Of a stretch of DNA of 64,000 nucleotides, positions 1 to 11,989 are shown one piece after another; position 1 is the first letter of the stretch; the number at the start of each line of letters is the position of its first letter. The position numbers and the translations under genes are program-made. The notes under the pieces were generated by a model. That model was not told the origin of the DNA and did not search any database. It worked only from the letters and a program-made list of their open reading frames with translations. Location: the NCBI GenBank assembly GCA_007258455.2, contig VDFB02252616.1, positions 116,638,128 through 116,702,127 on the forward strand, written 5' to 3'. Origin of the DNA: Sequoia sempervirens. Its lineage: Eukaryota > Streptophyta > Pinopsida > Cupressales > Cupressaceae.

Positions 1-2010
1 TATCCAGTAATAACGAAGGGAAATCCATCAAAGCATGACAATAGGGATTTTTTTTGTCATATGTTGTAGTTACAAGTGCCCTGCTAGACATACATGAAAA
101 TGTGGAAGCAATATACACAAGGAAAGTGAACTATTTCAAAAAAATTCCTCAAAGAAATGTGATATTTCATTTTATAGTTTAACCTTGATACCACACCATT
201 TTGACACGATCCTTGTGGTGATGTGGGATGTTACCGCTACACTGCACCGTTATTTCCCATCCTTCATGGTAATGCATGATATTACCACTACCCCACACCG
301 TTATTGCTTAGCCTTCATCGTAATGTGAAATGTTACCGCTACACTGTATAGTTTCTTCTTGGCTCTTGTGGTATGGTGGTATTATGAAACTCGTCACGAC
401 CATCTACTACCTTGACACAATAGTCTTATGAAACTTGCCAATATTTATGGGCACCTTTTAAATTACATTTAGATCTATAAGGAAACTATCCTATAAGGAT
501 GACAGTCCCAAGAAACATGGAAATGGTTACACCAATAAATAGTTAACTAGAAACCATGAATTTTCAATGCATAATGGAGAATATACAAAGAGTTAAGTTA
601 GTGAGAAAACATCCTTGGAGAATTGTCATCAAAAGTATGAAAATCTAAGAGTTCGTACTAGAAAATTATATACCCTCAAAGACCTAATAGTCATAATAGA
701 CCTAGTGATAGTTTTCAGGGTCATAAGAATAAATTCATAAGAGAATAGATGAAAGAGCATTAAAAGAAACTGAAATGTAAGGGTAGTTGGTAGAGTTGAA
801 GAATTAGACTTGTAGTGAGAAGGGATGGAGAACAAAGTAATTTGCAGTCAAGAGCATCATGGCAATTTCTCAAGTGACTATATTTGGGCAAGGAGAGAAC
901 TTAGTGACAACATTGCCATCAAAATAATAAGGATACTCAAAACCTTAACAAACCTTGGGGACTTTTTCATCACCTTGTAGAGATCAATTATGCTGAATTT
1001 ATTTTTTTTTTAAAAAAATGAACCATTAACTATCCAATACAATCTAACAAAATACAAATATACAATGAAATATTATGATTAACAAAATGATAATTTTAAT
1101 AGTTATCTTAAGGTAGACAAAAAAAATTGTGCAAGTGAAAAATAACACCCTTAGATTATTTTGAACCAATAACATCTTCATTTACATCATTTTCAAGCAA
1201 TAGTTTATTAGATTTGTCCAGCTATACAAAAATCAAATCAAATCGACAACGATCTCAAAGATTTGAAGGTTTAAAAATCTGATATTTTTAGATCTATTAT
1301 TGGGTGTACCCTACAAAATTCATCATAGAAGGATGGGTCATCGCCTCATTTAGACTTGGATGTGGAACTACCTTTTTTGTTTCCATAGAATCCATAATAG
1401 ACCTAACAAATGCAGGAAGAAATAACCCTATAAACACGCAAAAGAAGAAGCTAAATTAGTAGTAATTTACTAATTTTCATTCAACTTCTCTGTAATCATT
1501 TTAACTACCTGATTCTATTGTACTTTAAAGATTTATAATATGAAGTTCAACTATTCAAATAGCTTAAATAATTTTAAGTTATAAAACTGATAAATCTAGG
1601 CTTTAGCAATTGAAAAAAATCCACTTCTAAAATTTTAAATATCTTTACTGTATCTATTTACCGTTGTTAGAGAGTTGCAAACTATGAATTTTTCTCTATC
1701 CTATAGGATTGAGAAAGGAAAAACATTGTCAAACAGTGATTGAATCATAACAAATAGTCCAAAAAGAATGAAAGTTTTCAAATGGTGACAAAGATATGTC
1801 CTCTAAGTCATTTGCACATGGTGATTGAGAACATAGTGAGTAAGACGTAAAAGAGCATTGGATCATAACACTGCAAAATGGTCATGAGTCATGCAATGAA
1901 CTTCACTGTTCTTTTGATCACAAAGGAGATCAAGATAATAACCAACATACTGATGTGCATTGAGAATGTTCGTGGAGTGTAAAATTCCTTACAAAGCAAT
2001 TACCACGACA
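1..2010. other. AT-rich non-coding stretch
   Basis: Apart from the small tandem repeat at about 190-395, I see no gene. Open frames are short, start arbitrarily and match no family I know. A run of T and A near 1000-1020 is simple sequence. Confidence 0.6.
190..395. repeat. Short tandem repeat, about 51-bp period, about 3 degenerate copies
   Basis: The block ATGTTACCGCTACAC followed by a CACCGTTATT...CCTTCAT segment recurs near 229, 280 and 332. The middle copy is more diverged. A partial fourth unit (CTTGTGGTATGGTGG) follows. The function is unknown; it is probably a minor minisatellite. Confidence 0.55.
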
Positions 2011-2563
2011 GAGCTTGAGCTAAATTGCACTTGCTATTTTATGTTTATTATGGATATGTTCTAGCCTGTAGTTAATTATTGTAGCATAATAGATAGGATA
2101 AATATTTATTCATATACCATTGTTTCAAATTCTAAATTGCTATACCTTATTCTAGGAGAAAATCACAAGGGGGGTCTATACATAAGACACTATTGTTTCA
2201 AATTCAAATTGTTGGCTCTTTCACAATTGTTTGCTTCATTTATTTGATCTAAAACAACTTGTTGTATAGAATATCCTCTAAAAATCACAGTAAAATCCTT
2301 TATTCTGAAATGATTGCTTAGAATCTTCCCATCATAACAATGAACAAAAGCATCAGTCATTAACCTAAACTTTGCAAGAGTTTCATCAAATTCTACTTTT
2401 CCACTCTCTTTTCCATTCTAAATTTTATTCCCAATTTCATCCATGAAGAACTTTCTTAGCCTGTAGATCTTGGTGTTAGCCATAACTTTACCGGGTGTCG
2501 AGGATAGCTTCGAGTTTTTACCCAAGCAACAATTGACAAAATTCAGCCTTACCATATTTTGAT

Positions 2564-2956
2564 TTGGTAAGGCCGAATTTTGTCAATTGTTGCTTGGGTA
2601 AAAAATCGAAGCTATCCTTGACACCTACTAAAGTTATGGCTAACAACAGGATCTACAGGATGAGGAAGTTCTTCATGGATGAAATTGGGAATAAAATTCA
2701 GAATGGAAGAGAGAGTGGAAAAGTAGAATTTGATAAAACTCTTGCAAAGTTCAAGTTAATTACTGATGCTTTTGTTCATTGTTATGATGGGAAGATTCTA
2801 AACAGTCATCCCAAAATAAATGATTTTATTGTGATTTTGAGAGCATCTTCTATACAACAAGTTGTCTTAGATCAAATAAATGAAGCAAACAATTGTGAAA
2901 GAGCTAGCCAAATTTTGTCAATTGTTACTTGGGTAAAAACTCAAAGCTATACTTGA
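2564..2956 (+). CDS. Unknown ORF in foldback array, copy 1
   Basis: This 130-codon frame is not a recognised family. Its core, from about residue 25, is rich in Lys, Glu and Ile (MANNRIYRMRKFFMDEIGNK) and is repeated in the next copy with the reading frame kept. The first 25 residues come from the palindrome apex and may not be genuine. No signal peptide or membrane segment is visible. The same frame exists in antisense in the left arm. It could be a fragment of a larger transposon protein or a captured host exon. It may be non-functional, because the copies end at rearrangement joints rather than at a shared stop. Confidence 0.3.
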   Translation: MVRPNFVNCCLGKKSKLSLTPTKVMANNRIYRMRKFFMDEIGNKIQNGRESGKVEFDKTLAKFKLITDAFVHCYDGKILNSHPKINDFIVILRASSIQQVVLDQINEANNCERASQILSIVTWVKTQSYT

Positions 2957-3156
2957 CACCTGGTAAAGTTATGGCTAACAACAAGATCTATAGGTTGAGG
3001 AAGTCCTTCATGGATGAAACTAGGAATAAAATTCAGAATGGAAAAGAGAGTGGAAAAGTAGAAATTGATGAAACTCTTGCAAAGTTCAAGTTAATGACTA
3101 ATGCTTTTTTTCATTGTAATGATGGGAAGATTATGAACAGTCATCCCAAAAAGTAG
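2929..3156 (+). CDS. Unknown ORF in foldback array, copy 2 (truncated)
   Basis: This is the second direct copy of the segment in the previous entry, clearly homologous to it over about 70 residues (KESGKVEIDETLAKFKLMTN is its counterpart of the first copy's middle). It stops at a TAG where copy 1 reads on through ATAAATGATTTTATTGTG, so it is a nonsense-truncated copy. No function can be assigned. Confidence 0.3.
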   Translation: MGKNSKLYLTPGKVMANNKIYRLRKSFMDETRNKIQNGKESGKVEIDETLAKFKLMTNAFFHCNDGKIMNSHPKK

Positions 3157-3659
3157 GATTTTACTGTGATTTTTAGAGCATCTTCTATACAAAAAGTTGT
3201 CTTAGATCAAATAGTTGAAGCAAACAATTATGAAAGAGCCAACAATTTTAATTTGAAACAATAGTGTCTTATGTATAGACTCCCCTCGTGATTTGCTCCT
3301 AGAATAAGGTATAGCAATTTAGAATTTGAAACAATGGTATATGAAAAACTATTTAACCTATCTGTTATGCTACAAAAATTATCTACAAGCTAGAACATAT
3401 CCATATCAGCATAAAATACTAAGTGTAATTCACCTCAAACTCTATTGTACCTGAGTATGACAGTACCTAAGCTTCTGATGTTTCTAGACAAAACCTATAA
3501 CTGAAAAGTGTAGTCTCCGTCTAAAGGAACCATCTTTGGATCTCTTCCTTGAAATGAGGGTTGAAAACATTAGAAGAAAAGCAATACCATAATTCTAAAG
3601 TAACAATTTGTATCAAGCCAAATATCAAAAAGTATAATTAAAAATACAAATCCTTACAA

Positions 3660-3985
3660 TTGGACCTCAAATTGGACCAAGCAGATTTATGATTTTATCT
3701 TTAGAATATAGGAATTTTCTTTGTCGGAGCTTCACAACCTCAAATTGGATTTGAAATTGGACCGATAAAATTTATGATTTTATCTTTAGAATGTAGGAAC
3801 TTCCTCTATCAGACCTTCATGACCTAAAATTGTATTTGAAATCAATCCAATAGATTTATGATTTTATCTTTAGAATGTACAAACTTTCTCTATCAGATAT
3901 GAAAGATCTCAGGTTTGATGTCCAATTGGACCGGTATATTTATGATTTTATCTTTAGAATAAAGGAACTTCCTTTGTTGAATATT
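3660..3985. repeat. Tandem repeat, about 85-bp period, 4 copies
   Basis: The core TTTATGATTTTATCTTTAGA recurs at about 3685, 3771, 3854 and 3940. Each core is followed by a variant of A(T/C)(A/G)(A/G)(G/A)AACTTCCT and a CAAATTGGA-type segment. The open frame from 3875 to 4069 crosses the last unit and is probably incidental. Confidence 0.75.
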
Positions 3986-6500
3986 CAGAAATTCCTACAC
4001 TCAGGTTCTACTTCCCAGCAAAAACACCCAAAAGTGTTTCACACCGGCTCAAGGTACTCTCCAACCTAGTTATGTCATTGATAGCAATCCAGTTTTTCCT
4101 GAACTATCCATACCCAAACATTGTATCACAATCTATTCTTCCTACACATAAAAATGCCACATATTAACCCCTTCTAAATAAAACTCAAAATCATCATAAA
4201 CCATAATTAATAAATCATTTCAGCTTTAGAAAGAATCTGATTTCATTTACTATCAAAACAAAAGCTGTATAAATCACAAAAAATCCATGAAGCCATCCAT
4301 ACAAAGAGAAAATAAGAAATGTAAGGATTTGAGCAATATAAGTCTAAAGGGTTATGTTGTAATAGTAATGGAATCACCATAAGAGCATAGCCGATGAACA
4401 ATTTTTGGTGACTATAATTATATGATCCATAACTCTATTGATCATGTGGCACAATCGTGCTATAAAAAATACAGGCTGCATTCATGTTTGATCCAGGTTT
4501 AATGTGGCTATGTTGTGATAGAAATGGAGGCACTCATATGAGCACAATTCATGTACAAATCAATGTAATCACAATTAGGTGTCAATCTTCATTGGGTGCA
4601 TTCATGTTTACTCAAGTTTAATAGGTTATGATGTAATGATAGCATGATCCAAGAGCAATTACATCTTGCTACAATAAAGAGCCTATAACTCTAGTTGATA
4701 TGCAGAGTGGTTGTGTTATATCATTTATGTAGTACATTCAAGCACAACCCATGTTTAATGGGCTATTTTAGAGAGTCATCAATATTTTCTAAACCTTATG
4801 AATGTTACTTAAAAGTGTACAACTTAAACTAAAAACCAAGTTTGTTACATACTTGAATGCATTCTTGGGTTACCACAAACTATAATAATGTGATCTGCTA
4901 ATAACCATTATGTAAATTATTAAAACAAGACCCATGCTATATAGGATACATTTCCCTGATCAGGTTTACATACCTTAATGATCGAACATAAGCTTCCCAC
5001 AAACTATAGGATACAATCCAAGATCATACCACAACCCTATCAAGACAACTAATTTTTTGACCCAATTTTTAAGGTTGTTTTTTAATACCAATAGAAGCAT
5101 TGGTAAGAGCATGACAACATTGGTAGGAGCATGAATAGGATACAAACCCTAGGCCTTCGTAGAAACATAAACCATAACTCTAGTGGATTAGTGAGGTTGC
5201 AATACCAGAAAGATTGACACATTGTAGCCAATAACAAAATCTTGCAATCTAAAGATTGTAGCCAATAACAAGCACACTATGTAGCTCAGTGACATTTGTA
5301 AATGAAATCTATGGTAAGAAGAATGAAAGTCACTTGAGGTGTGATATTCAAAAAGAGGTTGAGCAGTGACAAGATAATAAAGCTCAAACCTTGCATAGTA
5401 AAGTGGAGTTTTCTTACCCACTTGCTGACCTAAGGGTTTTTCAAATGCTATTGGTAGTGTTAGACAAGGAAAATGCAATCAGGGAATGACTGTCCAAATC
5501 AAGTAACAATGGTAATCACAGGTTCATTGTTTGTTCTTAGCCATTGTATAATGGAGGTAGTGGATTACATGTTTGAGCAGTGTTTTGAGACTCATCAAGG
5601 ATGGGAGAATAGTGAATAATACCTTGTGGATTGTGAAGTACTGGAAATAAGGTTGAAGGATCTTAAGACCCACAATACCATGAAACAATGAGTCCCTTGT
5701 AGTAAGTAGGCAGTCTATAGGGCATAGTTTTATTTTATAAAAGGATGCTCATGAAAGGAATCTTCAAGTGATAGTGAGTGAGTTGTTTGAGATTGCAAAT
5801 GAGTGTACAATATCCACTCTTAAAGGTAGTTAGCAAAGCATTAAATGTGCAAGAAAATCAAATCGTACATAGCAAACAATTTGCAATGTTATCTTGCATA
5901 ATGCCTTGAGTTCGAAGACAAAAATCTCATTGTATCTTGATGAAATTAGTGACCTTAATGGTCAATCACTAGCAACCATGATTTTAAAACATGTTATTGT
6001 GCTTATGGAGGCAACATTTTAAGCAAGGCAGTGAGTGGTGGTTTGGAATAATGGTAGGTATGAAGGACTTTCTTTGTATGCATAATATGCAATCTAGCTT
6101 AAGACAACATTCTTAGAAGAGATTGAAGGTGGATTATGGAACTCAAGGGTTACCATGATAAGGATTAAAACAAAGACTGGGATCTATTTAAAATCCACTG
6201 TCATGAAGATATTAAAGATGTCACATGCAAAACCCTAGCAGTTGGAGTAATGAATATAGTGCCAAAGAGGACAATGTGTTGTGCCATTCTTTACTGAAAC
6301 ACTTCTCCATTTTGGTGGCCTATTCTTGGAAATAAGTTTTTGACAAAGGTTTTAGAGTATGTTTATTAAAATGAAAACTCCATTCTAGTGGGCTTCACCT
6401 AAAAATAAGATTTTGATGAAAGTTTTAGAGTATATTTATTAAAGTTTTAGAGTATTTTGGTGGGCTATATTCTTGATTCCTTAAATGATTTATTCAATGG
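3986..6500. other. AT-rich stretch with degenerate repetition, no recognised gene
   Basis: Between about 4340 and 4780 the phrase GG(T/C)TATGTTGT(A/G)ATAG recurs loosely (about 4348, 4505, 4626), with nearby CATTCATGTTT phrases. This looks like very old tandem repetition with a period near 120-155 bp. A short duplication of TTGTAGCCAATAACAA occurs near 5220-5270, and another of GTTTTAGAGTAT near 6350-6450. No coding sequence is convincing. Confidence 0.45.
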
Positions 6501-6697
6501 ATTGTGACTAAATAAATGACTAACTATTTAGTCATTTTTATTTGTGTGACTAATTAATTTTTAGTCAACAACCAAATTAGTCATTTATTTATTCATTTAT
6601 AGCTGAGTTGCAAAAAATAGAAGAATTTAGTCATTTTTAGTTGTTGTGACTAAATTTTTTAGTCACATAGTCATTTATTTTCCAAATTCTACTAGTG
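6500..6697. mobile_element. Candidate terminus of a CACTA (En/Spm-like) DNA transposon
   Basis: The stretch ends TTCTACTAGTG, the reverse complement of CACTAGTAGAA, a typical CACTA terminal inverted repeat. The preceding 200 bp is packed with both orientations of TTAGTCA/TGACTAA (for example GTGACTAAAT and TTTAGTCAC), resembling the subterminal repeats of CACTA elements. I could not find the partner left terminus or a 3-bp duplication, so this may be one end of a broken or internally deleted element. Confidence 0.45.
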
Positions 6698-6779
6698 TAT
6701 TGTTACCCTCTATGGTCTCACCACAATTGTCTCTATTGTTGCACAAAGTATTGAGTCCTCACAAAACCTTTAGACCCAG

Positions 6780-8490
6780 ATGGAATTGACTAGGTAGGCC
6801 CAAAAAGAAAGGAAGCAAAATAGAAAACCCAGCCACCTTAAAGCTAGAAACCTATTTCGATGAAGAGAAAAATTCTCTGATGATCTCAGCTATGAGGTTG
6901 AAAGTATCCAAACTAGAGGGAGAGATGCAGTACAGAGATTATGAGATCCAAAATGTGGGTTTAAATGTAAGTGAAGCACTCTCGTGTGACAAAATAGGCC
7001 TTTCCAAAGCAGCAAAGAAAGTGGTATACATTGACTATGAAAATTTGGACAAGATATTGAAGAAGTGCAAAGCAGAGTTGATAAATGTGAAGGCAACAGT
7101 GGATAGATTATAGGAAAAGATTAAGGCAAAGGATATGGATATGGCCCACTTAAATTAGACACAAGATTAGTAGGGAGAAGCAGCTAAGTCACTTGAGCAT
7201 ATTTAGAGTGAAAGGGAATGGATTTGTGCCAAAGTGCAAAGATTGGAGCGTGAGGTCAAAGCTGAGCGAGAAGTAATAGAAAATTTGAAGACTCAAATGC
7301 AAGAATTCACTAGAGAATATTAGCAAAACCCGAAAGAGTTTGATGACATAATGAATTGGAAAAATAGTATATGTGTATAGTTACAAAGAGAGCTACAAGA
7401 GATGGGAAAATAATAGATAATATATAGGAAGAATTGGATAACGCCTGGTCTTCGATAGATGAAAGTCTTCAAAAGGCACAAGCAGAAACTGATAGGGAGA
7501 GACGAGAGAAATAGGACATTGAGTCTACTTCGTAGACTCACAATGGAGAGGTAGAGAAGTTACACTCAGAACTTTTGAGTTCCCTCTAGGAGAAAAATCA
7601 ATTGAAGGAAGATATGAAGGCTAAGGAATCTCAATTCCAATAGGAATTAGCCACGACATGATGGTTCAGGCTCCTCCCAATACTCTGGGGATTGTTGTCT
7701 TCCCATTAGGAGAGAATCATGATTGTGGTAGTGGCCCTAAAGTCAGCCTTGAGGTTCTTAATAGATGCACATGAATTGAATGCGAAGGTCATCCCAACAG
7801 TCGACCAAATTCTGCATACAATCATCCCTCATTCTAAAGAGTCGAGTAAGTTAATCATCAAGCTATATAAGGTGATCGAGGAAGCTTTAAAAAATGTCAG
7901 AATTATAGACCGAAGGGAAACTATAAGAAAGGAAAAAAAATTCATCACCTGCAACTAGGTGGCCAAAAAAAGCAAGGCTTGTTAGTTGACATTGACTAGG
8001 AAGGTTGGTGAGATAAAGAAGACCTCGAGGTTCTAATCCATTTCAGGTTACCCACCTTTTTCTCGCTAGATGGGGAAGTGTTGAAAAAAGAATAGATCAA
8101 AGAGGCCAATAGACTCAAACAACAAGACTTCTTGACTCTCCAAGGTCTAAGCTCATTGCCTTCAGTCAAAGAAATTGAAAAGGCGCTTCTTCCCTTGTCT
8201 CGAATTTACTACCACATCGAAGCTGGTTCATCAAAATGGGTGGATTTTCCTTCAAGGAGGTCCTCAATCTCAACCAGGCCTATGAAATATTGTGCACACT
8301 TGTTCTACCTTCCAATGAAGATAAGGAATTCTAGCATACTGCTTTCCTTAAACTCTGACAGTTCTTTTATGTTTTTTATGTTATATCTAGGTTCATGCCT
8401 TCACAAGAAAAGACCCCTTGTGAGTCAACAGAAACTATGGAGTAATTTTTCCCTAAGTATTTTTCACTTTTGGTTTCAATCTTTGTAGTT
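6780..8490 (+). pseudogene. Decayed coding region with coiled-coil segments
   Basis: Fragments of a long frame survive across many stops and shifts. Residues from 6880 to 7110 read as a Lys/Glu/Leu-rich helix, and further heptad-like stretches continue to about 7640 (for example VQRLEREVKAEREVIENLKT). A helical part at 7719-7958 and a part near 8130-8480 follow. The family is not recognised. A coiled-coil ORF immediately ahead of LTR-like DNA resembles the arrangement at the 3' end of the Ty3/gypsy element later in this window, so a retroelement accessory gene is one plausible origin. In-frame stops are mostly TAG. Confidence 0.4.
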
Positions 8491-8568
8491 CTTCCTTTTC
8501 AGCTCTTACTTTTTTGTGCATTTTTTATGGCACCTCACCTAGGAAGATAAAGTTATTCCAGTAAAAGG

Positions 8569-9650
8569 TGAGTAATGTGCCACATTGTGGTTGTGTGACC
8601 TTTTCATATCACTTTCCTTTTGGTCCTGAAACATGACACATGGTTGTGTTGCAAGAATTTCCCATAAGCTTCTCTCATGGACTTGAAAATTGCTCACTAG
8701 CATGCCACATCACCCTTTTGTTAGATGGGCTGTTTAACCCATGAGCATATTATTTCTTTGGTGGATTTTGTTGGGTAGCATAATGGATTTTACAACTTCA
8801 AGATTAGTCTCTTTGGGGTTTCACCATTATTACTTAGAGTTGATCAAATCATATTTTATCAAGCAGTTATGACTTCAAATCCTTCTCTGACAATAATATC
8901 TTTGTAAATCTTCCACAACATCTAGAGCCATTTTTGAAGTAGCTCAACTTTTATTAGCAAAGATTGATATGATCAAATCAGATCCTTGATCAGATTGCAG
9001 AGTATCAATCAAGGAGACCTGATAGGGGTTCATATCTATCAATCACAGTGTTGGTGCATCTTTCCAGCCTTATAAAAGGAGGTTTTAGTGGCTTGTTAAT
9101 CATCATCATTAGGAAATATTTTTTTGTTTGTTAGAAGAATTAGAATAGGGGAGAAATAGGAAGATTTTTATAGAGATTTTGTTTTTCTCTTTGGCATGTT
9201 AAAATTATCAAGACGATTACTCGGATTAGTATCTAACCTTTGTATTTATGTTATTTATTGCAAGAACAAGTAATATTAGGAAGGAATATATGAGATTGTG
9301 TAATTATGGCCTCTGTCACACGTTTTCTTTCTCTATTTTGTGTGTGTTGAATGCTCTGTGTCAACTTGTACAAGTATATTCTTGGTAACTTCTTTCTATG
9401 TCACTAGCTTCTATGGTTGAATAATGCTTTCTTTCAGAAATTGAATCATGTTTTCTATACTCTTTAATTTTTCTATAAATATTGTGCTAACTTTTATATT
9501 ATGTTGTGAGAGAAATATGGTTCTATAAAGATTTGAAGTATTTATTTTAGTACTGGGTTTCTTATTTTTGTCATACCTTAATGGGTGCTTCCCACAGAGA
9601 GATCTGGATGACTGCTTTGTGCTCCTATGGGCCTTAGTTGTTCATTCTCT
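8569..9650 (+). mobile_element. Possible LTR remnant
   Basis: Directly after the decayed coiled-coil region there is a purine-rich AGTAAAAGG followed by TGAGTAATGTGCC. About 500 bp on lies a TATA box, then T-rich untranslated-looking sequence. This ordering resembles a polypurine tract and 3' LTR. I found no second LTR copy in the window and could not define the 3' end. Confidence 0.25.
9071..9078 (+). promoter_or_regulatory. TATA box-like sequence
   Basis: TATAAAAG in a GC-poor context, followed about 30 bp later by TTAGTGGCTTG. It would suit transcription initiation in the putative LTR. It is supported by the motif only. Confidence 0.3.
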
Positions 9651-9699
9651 TTCCAACAATGAAGGTTTTGTGACATTTTGTGTCCATTCCATCAAAAGT

Positions 9700-11560
9700 A
9701 AGAGCCTTCTAGGGTTTAAAATGTTCTAAAAACTTTGTGGCTCATCGCCTTAGATAGTTTCTTTTCTACATTTCTCTTCCCCTTTTCCCCAAAACACAAG
9801 GTAGAGCCAAATTTTGTAAAAATCTCAAAGGTCATGCAGTGAGGCATAAGTAGGTCCCCCCACTCACTAAATTTCCCATAAGGTTGTTCGAGAGAAGCAC
9901 AAGCTTTCATTATCAACATCTATGACACATTACTTTATCATGAGTATTCCCCTTCCCTTATTTCTACTATTATTATTGCTAGTACCATCCTAAATCCTCC
10001 CTCACCTAAAGTTTCATGTTCCTCTCTTGATTACATATCTTTTATTCCTTTAATTATTCTACCCTATTTGATGATTTATCAATAATCCTTATGATGATTA
10101 TCTTATCTTAGATCCTTCTCCCTCTTCTACTTCCTCTCACAATGTTCCTTTTAATTATTTTTCTAAGATTTCCACCCCATCTCTAGATGGCCTTAGTCTT
10201 AAGGAACCTTTTACACACTACCATTCCATCACATTCCTTCCATACACTCCCTGAGATGAATTAGTTTGTGATACTAATGTCAATGTCTCTCCTTTTGCTT
10301 CATTTCCTACTCCTTTCCCTATATTTAAATAAATTCCTCTAGATATAGATCCATTTTATTGTGATTATAGGAATTATCCTCCCTTTGAGATAAATTTTTC
10401 TTCTTTTTACTAATCTTCTCATTATATCAAAATCCTCGCCTCTATAATGAATTCATTTTATTATGCTTCTAGGAATCCTCTCCCTTCCAAGACAATTTTA
10501 TCTTCTTCCACCTCTACACATTCATTAATCTCTTACTTACCACTTCTTACAAATTATTTCCTTCCACATTTGTCATGTACTCTTCCTTATCTCCTACTAT
10601 TAACCCCCTTTACCCATTTCTTCATTTATATCAGATTCTCTTCTTTCACAGTACAATCATAATGAGAGAATTTTTACACATTTTATTAATTCCTTAGAAC
10701 AAATCTTGCCAATTCTCATGGGAAAAAAAATTATCTACCTCCTCTCACATACAAGAAACCTCCTAAGCATAGTTTTCCACTTCATATTTCTTCTTCGTAT
10801 CATATAATTCTAGTTCATTCCCCAAACCATTGCCAATGTTTAATAAATAAATTATTGATGGGGTATAATTCTCATTACTTTAACATATGACTCATTATTT
10901 ATTAATGTTCCATGTAATGATGATTATAATCCTATTAGCATACCAACACACAATCCTTATTCTTTTAATATTTATATGTCATTTATATTTCTCCCTCTAA
11001 ATTAACTATGGTCATTGAGCTTGTTCCTCCCTTCGATAACCCTCCATGTAAGGCTATTATAGGTTTATTCATTTGTATTTTTCACCAAATTTTCTCCTTG
11101 ACATCATGAATTTTCTCTCCATTATTCTTATTGCATGATAATTTTTTCCAATTTCTCCCCATAAGGTTTTGTGCACATTGAACTTGACTATTACACTTCT
11201 TTTCTTGGTTGATTCTAGACTTTTATTTACTCCTCTCTCACTATACTTTATTATTGTCCTTTCTTCCTTTTTCCCCTAATTCCCCTTATGTGACTTCTCT
11301 ATTCTACCTATTTAATTGTTTTCTTACTTGGGTTCTTATATTCTCTTATGTTTCTTACAATAATTGGGTGAAAAATGATATTAGAGTTACATTGTTTCTT
11401 TATAGAAAATTAAATACATTGAGTTCCCTCAACCTTTTTTTTGTATTACTTATCATAGAAACAACAGTGTACATCATAGAAGATTACAAAGAAATCACAT
11501 AAGTATCTCCACTGTGGGAAGATTCTACATCATATTCCCTTCCTTGTTCACCCTAACCCA
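9700..11560. other. T/C-rich stretch without recognisable gene
   Basis: The plus strand is rich in CTT, TTC and CCT. It gives hydrophobic or serine/proline-rich spurious frames (10447-10662 and 11209-11502). There is no motif and no consistent frame. It may be very old retroelement DNA. Confidence 0.45.
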
Positions 11561-11989
11561 ATCCCATACATAGCATTATGCATTTCCATTACAAAAAGAG
11601 ATCATCTACTTTTAGTAGCAGTTTACAAAAGGCTACATTTAGCATAAACAATACAAATATTACAAATGATTTGTTGTTGTCCCAACATAATAACTGCTAA
11701 AAATGAGTCATGAAGGAAGACAACCATGCTACTATTGATCGGTCCTGCCCCTACATTATGCATCTCTTAACTTTAGGAGAGATCGTGCCACTTCAATTTC
11801 CTCTTTGGAGAAGTCCTTTATGCTAAGAAGTGGGGGGGTGTCATCACTTTTCCCGTTCTTGTCCACCTTATCATTGAAATCCTTCTAGAAGAGTTTGAGA
11901 GCCTTGAGAAAGACCTTTGTAGTGTGCTACCAACCATGTGCAAAATTGACCTCCTGTATGCTCATCGGGATAGTGCCATCTTTAATCAA

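Larger units (their letters stand above)
2011..3443. repeat. Foldback array: one inverted arm plus two direct copies of an unknown coding segment
   Basis: Sequence 2011-2553 is, with some divergence, the reverse complement of what lies to its right. The apex is a few bases near 2554-2560, where CTTACCAT faces ATTTGGTAAG. To the right, the unit occurs once in short form (about 2560-2920) and again in full form (about 2900-3443), joined by a second copy of the apex-proximal sequence. The outer ends also match: the region after 2011 pairs with sequence ending near 3443. A transcript across the apex could form a hairpin of several hundred base pairs. I do not recognise the repeated segment. Confidence 0.8.

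Noticed and set aside
629..835. 68-codon minus-strand frame and similar isolated frames at 5188-5478 and 9716-9919
   Set aside because: No family match, no neighbouring gene structure, AT-rich composition; treated as chance frames.
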